DNA of 64,000 bases from Euptelea pleiosperma. Lineage: Eukaryota > Streptophyta > Magnoliopsida > Ranunculales > Eupteleaceae. Made by a program: the position numbers and the translations under genes. Shown here one piece after another: positions 57,974 through 64,000 of the stretch. The DNA lies in assembly GCA_035048495.1 (NCBI GenBank), contig CM068547.1, forward strand, positions 6,165,700 through 6,229,699, written 5' to 3'. The notes under the pieces were generated by a model. That model did no database searches, had not been told where the DNA came from, and worked only from the letters and a program-made list of their open reading frames with translations. Position 1 is the stretch's first letter, and each line of letters opens with the position of its first letter.

Positions 57974-57993
57974 CACTACCAAAAAAAAGGCTT

Positions 57994-58393
57994 TTTCCGG
58001 CGGCTCTAAACCGCCGGTAATATATTCACCGGCGGTTTTTAACCGCTGCACAAACCGCCGCAAATTTGCCGACGGCGTACCCAAGAGGTCAACCCCAGCG
58101 GTTTAAAAACCGCCGCGGAAGTAATAATACCGGCGGTTATAAACCGTTGACGTTAGTTTTCTCGGGCGGTAATTTTGACCGCCGGGGTTAGCGTATAACC
58201 TATGCCGTCCCAAAATCCGGTGGTTGATAACCGCCGGTGTAAATACTTTGCCTGCGGTCCATAACTGCCGATGTTTCTATTCATCGGCGGTTTGGAAAAC
58301 CGCCGGTGTTATCCTTTTAACTATGCCGTCACATTTGCCGTCGGTTGTAACCGACGGCGTCCATTTTTCAACGGCGGTTTATAGCCGCCGGTA
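57994..58393. repeat. CACTA subterminal repeats (CCGCCGGT / ACCGGCGG)
   Basis: More than a dozen copies of CCGGCGGTTT-like words in both orientations, often as small hairpins (accgccggtaatatattcaccggcggt). In En/Spm elements such subterminal arrays bind the TnpA-type protein. GC-rich against an AT-rich background. Confidence 0.8.
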
Positions 58394-58730
58394 AATCCGA
58401 TGGTTTTTTTTTAAAAAAATCCAGTGCCTGGTCATTCTTATCCATGACCTGATAGAATAAACAGAAAATCCAATCCAATAAAATAAAAAACAAAAGTTCA
58501 ACATTACACTGCTAAACATGATTTGAATCCAAGAGCACATCCAATAATGAGACTTAATGTAAGTAACAAATACAATAAGGTTGCCATGCATCCACTCCTA
58601 ATGGCGACACCTGCAAGCCCAAAATCACCACCCCAATAGCCAAATGCACCTACAAGCCCAAAATCATATTATAGTTTTTGGCCCTAAGAGAAAACATTCG
58701 CTCACAGTAGGCATAGCCGATCACATCCCA
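58394..58730. other. CACTA interior, nothing recognised
   Basis: AT-rich; no coding match on either strand. Confidence 0.4.
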
Positions 58731-58865
58731 CAGTACGCGCCACGAGGCACACTCTTAGTGGACGCTGACCTGTTTGACCAATCAGTAAGTGGACCTGCAA
58801 ACCAAAAATAAACTTGATTAGTGATTTCTAAGCATTGGATTGAAGTTATTTTCATGGGTGATTTT
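58731..58865. mobile_element. Half of a common-family foldback
   Basis: From 'cgccacgaggcacactctta' through 'aaccaaaaataaacttgatt' to 'ttcatgggtgatttta'; the second arm is missing. Confidence 0.5.
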
Positions 58866-59370
58866 AATGTAGAGAAACTCACAAGGGAGTCCCTAAAAAC
58901 TAAATTTCACTCATACTATCACCCTACTAATGTAATTTCAATGATAAATGTTACGCAGAATATCTTCACTAAACAAATTAGTTCGCATCCGAGCTAGGCG
59001 AATGTGAAATCTACAATGTACTCCACCCCTTGTGAATGCACAATAAAAGAGGGCCCATTGCACCCTTTATCAAACAATAGCCTCCCCTTGCCAGGCCATT
59101 TCTCCAAGCAGCAAACCAACAAATTTAGAAGAGAGAACTTGACATGGTGCAGGAGGAGGGGTCCTGTCCATCCTCAAAATTGCCATGGTCAAGTTTCTTC
59201 AATTAGGGGAGGATTGATGATTTCATCCCCAATTGAAGATCAAGAAAGTTAATGTAGAGAAACTCTCAAGGAAGTTTCTAAGAAAAAATTTTCACTCGTA
59301 CTACTGCCCTACTAATGTAACTTCATGATCAGGGACTCAAACATTGGGCATAATACCTTCACTAAACAAA
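58866..59370. repeat. Direct repeat of about 110 bp, possible Copia remnant
   Basis: 58866-58985 and 59250-59370 both contain 'taatgtagagaaactc', 'tttcactc', 'cctactaatgtaa' and 'accttcactaaacaaa'-type words, 384 bp apart. The plus-strand reading QNIFTKQ near 58960 recalls the ADIFTK motif at the end of Copia RNase H. The remnant is too short to be sure. Confidence 0.4.
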
Positions 59371-59386
59371 CACTACTAGAAAATGA
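59371..59386. mobile_element. CACTA-type terminus CACTACTAGAAAATGA
   Basis: Typical plant CACTA end, same orientation as 57974. Abuts the raffinose-synthase fragment. Its partner end was not found in the window. Confidence 0.5.
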
Positions 59387-59695
59387 CTGATGGTATTTCC
59401 TTAGTAGTTTCACTCTTCCTCTTGCTCCTAGAGTCTCAAGGATATTCTGAACATCTACTTTGACCCCATCAATACTGGCCGATGCAAAATAGGAATGGAG
59501 TTCATCGTAGTAATTGAAAACTTTGTCAGGGTTCACAAGGCCAAGACCATTATTATCAATGCTATTCAAAGCTTCACAAGGTTCATTGGACTTAATCCCT
59601 AGAGATGAAACTGGGTATGCCATCTTAGATTCATAGTGTTCCATTTCAATAAACACCACCCCAGTACCCAATTATTGCATGCCACACAAACATAT
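59385..59695 (-). pseudogene. Captured exon of a raffinose-synthase family (SIP1-type galactinol-sucrose galactosyltransferase) gene
   Basis: Minus-strand reading starts after a TTTTCTAG splice acceptor (59696-59697) with [15 protein letters not shown], then a 2-base loss shifts the frame into [34 protein letters not shown] and [16 protein letters not shown], ending at RKYHQ. These are hallmark motifs of the glycoside hydrolase 36 raffinose synthase family, including the nucleophile Asp of KVDVQN. The match ends about 14 bases from the CACTACTAGAAAATGA terminus at 59371. Only one exon of a gene that normally encodes some 750-800 residues is present, with a frameshift, so it is a captured fragment and not an active enzyme. 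Confidence 0.8.
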
Positions 59696-59699
59696 CTAG

Positions 59700-60840
59700 A
59701 AAAGGTTGGAACAAGAGATGCATAATTATAATAAATGATTTTGGTGATATCAATAGATTGAGAAACTAGGCTAATTTTATGAGAAAATAGGTTTTACGAT
59801 TTTCTTTTGATCCATAGTTCACCAAAAAGCAAAAGGCTCACTAGTGTATTCTCATTAGTATGATAAGTGGCTTGAAGTATTCAACTTTGTATGCAGTTTA
59901 AGGATTTGTAGCCACGAAAAGCAGCCTAAGCAAAGTCATCTAACTCTTTTATCTCAATCTGACAATAGAAAGCAATAAGAAGAAACTACAGTCAGGGAAA
60001 AAGTCAGCTTTACAGCAAGTACTACCATAAATATCAGTCCTAATTTGGAACAAATTGATGGTAACTCCAAATAGCTTTCTCAATGATGCCATTACTAGTC
60101 AACACTAGCTTTATGTATGAAAAGAAGAGTAAGGGAGAAACTGCTATTTGGAGTACATCACACTTTTAAATTATCTTGCATTAGAGAATCAAAGCACAAG
60201 AACAATGGCTGTACATCTCCATCTTTCATAGACAAATAGAGACCAACATACATAAATCTATTGAATCGATACCTATCGCACTTTAATCACATCAGTTGGG
60301 CTTCAATCACCAAGTCCAAATTCAGATTTTGTAGAAAACTTAGCCACAACTCATAATCAGTCCATTCTGATTGTTATGCTAATGAACATAACAGGCAGCA
60401 GTTGAGACACCAAAAACCATAGCAGCAACATGGAGAACTTCCATGTATGAATTACTAATCACTGAAACTAAAGGGCAAGTTCAAGATTCACGCTTGGATT
60501 TAGTAGGGTAGTGTGGCTATGTACTGGACCAAAAACCCAAAGCGTTAAACATCTATAAGGTTGTCTACAATGAATTTCTCATACACTTTCTTTCTGTTTG
60601 AGGGGAAGTAACAGCAGCCCATTAAAATATTAACATCAATCCATTCAACTAATTAGGATGCTGACCTAACCAACATACACACATATATTGAAATTTAAAA
60701 CCTTCTTGTTAATGAGGATGATGATTTGATCGATAAATAAAGCTATTATATTTACCCAGTCAAAATGGAGAAACACACATGGTACATATGCATGCATACA
60801 CACACAAGCTAGCCCCACAAGAAGAAGAAAATACCATATC
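59700..60840. other. CACTA interior, no gene recognised
   Basis: AT-rich, 1.1 kb. May contain intron sequence of the captured genes, but no exon could be identified. Confidence 0.45.
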
Positions 60841-60980
60841 GAGGCAAGTTCCTCAATCATGATTGGTCTGTTCCCATCCTTGTCAAAGAGCTCATAGGCA
60901 CGACGTGCATGTTGCTCCCAACCATCCAATCCTTCCAACTGATACACATTTATGGCAGCAGCACAAAAGTCTTCAAAATC
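60841..60980 (-). pseudogene. Captured exon of a CDPK-related protein kinase (CRK)
   Basis: Minus-strand reading [20 protein letters not shown], then [20 protein letters not shown] and MIEELAS, matches the degenerate EF-hand region in the C-terminal part of plant CDPK-related kinases, which regulate by calcium/calmodulin. The reading ends where the family's exon ends, followed by GATATG and GT. Just upstream GTGTATCAGCTGGAAGGA repeats the start of VYQLEG, a small local duplication. No kinase domain is present. An isolated host-gene exon inside CACTA DNA. Confidence 0.8.
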
Positions 60981-61020
60981 CTTCCAGCTGATACACTATA
61001 TTGAAGAGAGTCAGTCTGGA

Positions 61021-61383
61021 GATACGCCCATTTCTTACATCCAGTTCTTACACCTGGAGGTGGGGCCCACATGGAGATTATGTTGGACAATCCAACCCTA
61101 CATTGAGTTTTCCTTGCCATGGTCATCATCACCAAAAATTAGTTCATTTCGACATTGCTAACTATGTAAATTTTGACACAAATAATGGTTTAATTGGATG
61201 GTCTGGATTTTTCGAATTAAAGACAACTTTTCATGACGTTAGGAATGTCGAAATGTCATTTTTTTTTGTGAAGAGGGTAACCATAGTATGTAAACCTAAT
61301 TGTGCGATTGGATTGTCAAATATGATCACCATGTGGGCCCCATCACTAAGTGTAAGAAGTGGATGTAAGAAATGGGTGTAGCT
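61021..61383. mobile_element. Foldback MITE next to the CRK exon
   Basis: Arms 'cgcccatttcttacatccag' (left) and 'ggatgtaagaaatgggtgta' (right), plus ggggcccacatgg / ccatgtgggccccat. About 360 bp, different from the common family. Open frames here are repeat artefacts. Confidence 0.65.
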
Positions 61384-61544
61384 CTATTTCTATCACATCA
61401 AGTACAACAAGTTCTGCACCAACAGTCCAGACCCTAAACTTTGTTCTCTACTCATTCACGAGTTTTCTTACACATAGTAATCAATCAAGATAGTTCAGAT
61501 GTTGGAAATTGGAATAGCTTCGTGGATTGGCCACAAATTTTACA

Positions 61545-61565
61545 AAACAAAACAAAACAAAACAA
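61545..61565. repeat. (AAAAC)n microsatellite
   Basis: Four units of caaaa followed by caaga. Confidence 0.7.
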
Positions 61566-61736
61566 GAAAGCATGTTCCAGCAATCCTAACCCGGTAACTG
61601 ATGCAACATATTAATTTCCTTCAAAAATCCATTAGTCATACATCACCCATTTACCCGAAATCAGCTGCAATCACCTCTAATAGTCACGTGAAACAATCAA
61701 GGCCAAAACAACCAATGAATGGGATAGGCATATTAC

Positions 61737-61837
61737 CACATGGATGAAACTTATGGAGCCCTTGAGCATGTGCCATCAGCTGCTGTGTAACAATTCGTCC
61801 ATCTAGACTTTTTTGCTGGACAGACCATCCATAAAAC
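61737..61837 (-). pseudogene. Exon-like segment, origin not recognised
   Basis: Bounded on the minus strand by CAG (61838-61840) and GT (61735-61736). The open frame reads FYGWSVQQKSLDGRIVTQQL and MAHAQGLHKFHPC. Codon content looks coding, and its position between other captured exons suggests a third host-gene piece. I cannot name the family. Confidence 0.35.
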
Positions 61838-62519
61838 CTGTGTTGGAAGAAGAAATGGGTTAAAATTGGAAAGCTTTGGCCCATATTTGAAAAATCTGTC
61901 TGGTGTAAGCATATAAAAAATGAGCAATTGATCAAATGGAATAGAACAAATGGCTGCTACGATACCTATAGGTAGAAATTGTAAAGCACGCAGTATGGTA
62001 GTAAGGTGCACTACTATTCCACAAAACTGGCAGTGCTCCAATTTGAGTACTAGTATCCCTCTATTTAAAGTCTTGATATTTGTAAAGACTAGCTATTTCT
62101 AATGCTATTTGTTGTTAATTAGAAGATTAATTCGACTAGATATTCTAATGATATTACAAGTGAGTGACTAGTTGATGCAATGGCCTGTTGACTGTTTATA
62201 TCACCGACCAAGCCGTTCTCCTCAGCCATGTTGCCAACTCCAACATATTGTTATCCTATTATCTTCCCCTAATTTGACTCTGCTGAACTCAAACACTTCA
62301 AGACAAAATAACATGTTGGAAATGAGAAATCGATAAGCAAAGCCTGATAGTCAGAATCAGTGGGCAGCTATAAATATATTGGAAGATGATTGAGTCTTGT
62401 AAGATTTGATACGGCAAAACTGATTGAAGATACAAGTGTCTTATAATAGAAGCCCTATTTTGTTCTAGTGAAGCTCCAATCAATATAATTTTTGATGCGA
62501 TGGAAAAATTGTCAGATAA
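61838..62519. other. CACTA interior, nothing recognised
   Basis: No coding match, RNA gene or repeat seen. Confidence 0.4.
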
Positions 62520-62738
62520 CATCCAATAATGCTCAAATTCCTACTGTTAAAATCAACCCCTGAAGATAACTTCAATCGAATCACTTAGCAATCGCTAATC
62601 AGGCTGATTTTTGGTTTATAGGTCCATCGAGGGACTGGCCAAACACCCATGTGGTCAGCGTCCACAAGAGTGTGCCATGTGGCTTGTATTGTGCGTTGTA
62701 ACATATGCTTCTGTCACAACATTGTGATAGAAGTTTTA
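62520..62738. mobile_element. Right half of a common-family foldback
   Basis: 'caataatgctcaaattccta', then 'aatcaggctgatttttggtt', ending 'tgtgatagaagttttatgtt'. Confidence 0.55.
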
Positions 62739-62749
62739 TGTTACTCCTT

Positions 62750-63074
62750 GAGAGTAAAACTTCTGTCACAATGCACAATATGAGCCATGTGGCACACTCT
62801 TAGTGGATGCTAGCCGTATGGATTGTAGCAAGTCCCTCGGTGGACCTGCAAACTAAGAATCAGCCTGATTAGTGATTTACAACCTTTGGATCTTTGTACC
62901 CACATAACGCTCAATAATGCACAAATTCCTACTGTAAAAATCAACCCCTGAAAATAACTTCAATTGAATCACTTAGAAATATCTAATCAGGCTGATTCCT
63001 GGTTTACAGGTCCACTGAGGGACTAGCCAAACATCCATGCGGTCAGCGTCCAACAAGAGTGTGCCATGTGGCTC
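62750..63074. mobile_element. Near-complete common-family foldback
   Basis: Left arm GAGAGTAAAACTTCTGTCAC...ccatgtggcacactc and right arm ...gagtgtgccatgtggctc. Core in both orientations at 62850 and 62995. Lies head to tail with the previous half element, so that their ends form a small hairpin at 62708-62775. Confidence 0.62.
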
Positions 63075-63624
63075 TTCACTTTCTTCTCATATCCAACTCC
63101 AGCCAATGAGAAAACTTAAAAGGTAAAAGAAAAGAAGAAAGAAAGATAAAGAAATCTAGAGAACCTGTTTATAGTTATTCAAGCACAAAATTAATGTTAC
63201 AATCACTACAATAAAAAAGCACCAAAACACAACCATAAATAATTTCTAGTGTTGTTCTAATAAAAAAGATCGAATTGCCCCAATCACATCCAGTAAGTCT
63301 CCAACATAAACGCTAATCCTGTCTCCTTTCAATACAAGTGTGTAAGGTAAAAGATGAACTTTAATTTCCTACCTTTCATAATGTTAGTAAGAGGATCCAT
63401 AAACTTTAATTGAAACTTAAAAAGTTATTGATTGATTTTCCAGATTCAGTCCATTAAAGTAAGATGTATTCAGTTAATTCTCTAACGGAAAGTCAGCAAC
63501 TTATCATGTATCCTCATATTGTTGTTTAACATAAATGGCACAAAAATCAAGTGCAAACCAGGACTAGTGCATTGATTGCCCAAGTCCCAATTGAATGACC
63601 AATGGGAACTGCAAATCATCTGGT
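63075..63624. other. CACTA DNA with a third terminus-like motif at 63204
   Basis: CACTACAATAAAAAAGC at 63204 resembles a CACTA end in the same orientation as 57974 and 59371. Otherwise nothing recognised. Confidence 0.35.
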
Positions 63625-64000
63625 TCATGAGTTGCAGTACGTAAGTGTCTCCTCCTGTTTGTATCTTTCTGCTATACAACCTTCAGGTCTCGCTTTATTG
63701 CTAACATACCCCTTAAACGTCTTCATAAGCCTTCAAAATGATGAAACTTATTAGAAATATAACATGATATTGCAAATAAAATATATATTCTTACATATAT
63801 CATACCTTTCAAATGGATACATCCATCGATAGAAAACAGGACCACATACGCGAGCCTCGTAAGCTAAGTGGATTGGCAAGTGCATCATCACAACAAATAC
63901 TGAGGGAGGGCAAATCTTCTCAAGTTCACATAACGTTCTTGCCATACACCTCTCCAAAATGTTCAGCGAATCAAGATCTATTATTCTTGAGCATAGTGCA
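63625..64000 (-). pseudogene. CACTA transposase-associated protein, DUF4218 domain (partial)
   Basis: Two exons on the minus strand. Exon 63806-64000 (open to the edge) reads ...TLCELEKICPPSVFVVMMHL and PIHLAYEARVCGPVFYRWMYPFER, the core of DUF4218 found in plant En/Spm CACTA transposase genes. A GT donor follows at 63804-63805. Exon 2 begins at 63730 after an AG acceptor with LMKTFKGYVSNKARPEGCIAERYK, and meets a TGA at 63625-63627 shortly after QEETLTYC, where the family continues. The gene is therefore broken or ends early. It gives the direction of the CACTA element (transcribed leftward). Confidence 0.82.

Larger units (their letters stand above)
57974..64000 (-). mobile_element. CACTA (En/Spm-type) element or nested CACTA block, running off the right edge
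   Basis: Starts CACTACCAAAAAAAAGG, a CACTA terminal inverted repeat, preceded by ATA (57971-57973), the expected 3-bp target. Copy 1 has the uninterrupted site aataATAgcaaaac near 28950. Subterminal CCGCCGG repeats follow (57994-58393). A transposase-associated DUF4218 frame on the minus strand at the right edge shows that 57974 is the 3' end of the element if all belongs together. Two further CACTA-like termini in the same orientation (59371 and 63204) mean that several elements may be nested. The second end is outside the window. Confidence 0.72.

Noticed and set aside
59312..59671. Working raffinose synthase gene
   Set aside because: Only one exon's worth of homology, a 2-base frameshift near its start and a transposon terminus directly after it.
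60950..61381. Open frames of 69 and 126 codons on the plus strand
   Set aside because: They read through the foldback MITE at 61021-61383 and antisense to the CRK exon.
1..64000. tRNA, rRNA, microRNA genes or organellar DNA
   Set aside because: No tRNA/rRNA signatures recognised on either strand by eye; a covariance-model search would be needed to exclude small RNAs.

Overview
This is a stretch of nuclear chromosome from a flowering plant. Evidence: spliced genes with GT/AG introns, family-1 UDP-glycosyltransferases with the plant PSPG box, an NADPH-dependent flavonoid-type reductase, an L1-type LINE, and CACTA, hAT, Helitron and many foldback (MITE) elements. The species cannot be named. 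Gene base composition is not grass-like; a dicot or magnoliid tree is a guess.

Layout. The window is dominated by one large tandem segmental duplication. Copy 1 runs from 1149 to 29464 (28,316 bp) and copy 2 from 29465 to at least 57973. They meet at a junction with only 7 bases of microhomology (CCACATT). Each copy carries, all on the minus strand, a reductase gene (B or B') and three tandem UGT72B-like glycosyltransferase genes (UGT-a, UGT-b, UGT-c), separated by MITE-rich DNA. To the left lies an older, related reductase gene A, cut by the window edge.

Gene state. UGT-a and UGT-b carry the same single-base frameshifts in both copies, so they were probably broken before the duplication. 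UGT-c is open in both copies. UGT-c2 looks fully functional (His20, Asp117, complete PSPG box, good TATA box). UGT-c1 has lost four residues, has Gly to Val in the conserved FGSGGT motif and a weakened TATA box. Reductase A is intact as far as visible (exons 1-3). Reductase B has all five exons but a lost splice acceptor and a 4-bp frameshift. Reductase B' has lost exons 2-3 in a 2-kb deletion, has a nonsense codon in its last exon, and carries a 3.26-kb LINE in exon 4.

Mobile DNA. The LINE entered in the same orientation and reading frame as exon 4, giving a 760-codon chimeric reductase/reverse-transcriptase reading frame. Copy 1 still shows its empty site. A CACTA element starts at 57974, inside a hAT-type element of copy 2, and copy 1 again shows the empty site. 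From there to the right edge lies CACTA-related DNA with CCGCCGG subterminal repeats, pieces of host genes (raffinose synthase, CDPK-related kinase, one unrecognised exon) and a broken transposase-associated DUF4218 reading frame at 63625-64000, all on the minus strand. Because the two 28-kb copies differ by datable insertions and deletions, the window works as a record of the order of events: reductase duplication and UGT tandem duplication, then decay of UGT-a and UGT-b, then segmental duplication, then LINE, CACTA, the deletions and repeat expansions. One caution: a near-identical tandem copy in an assembly can also be two haplotypes joined end to end.
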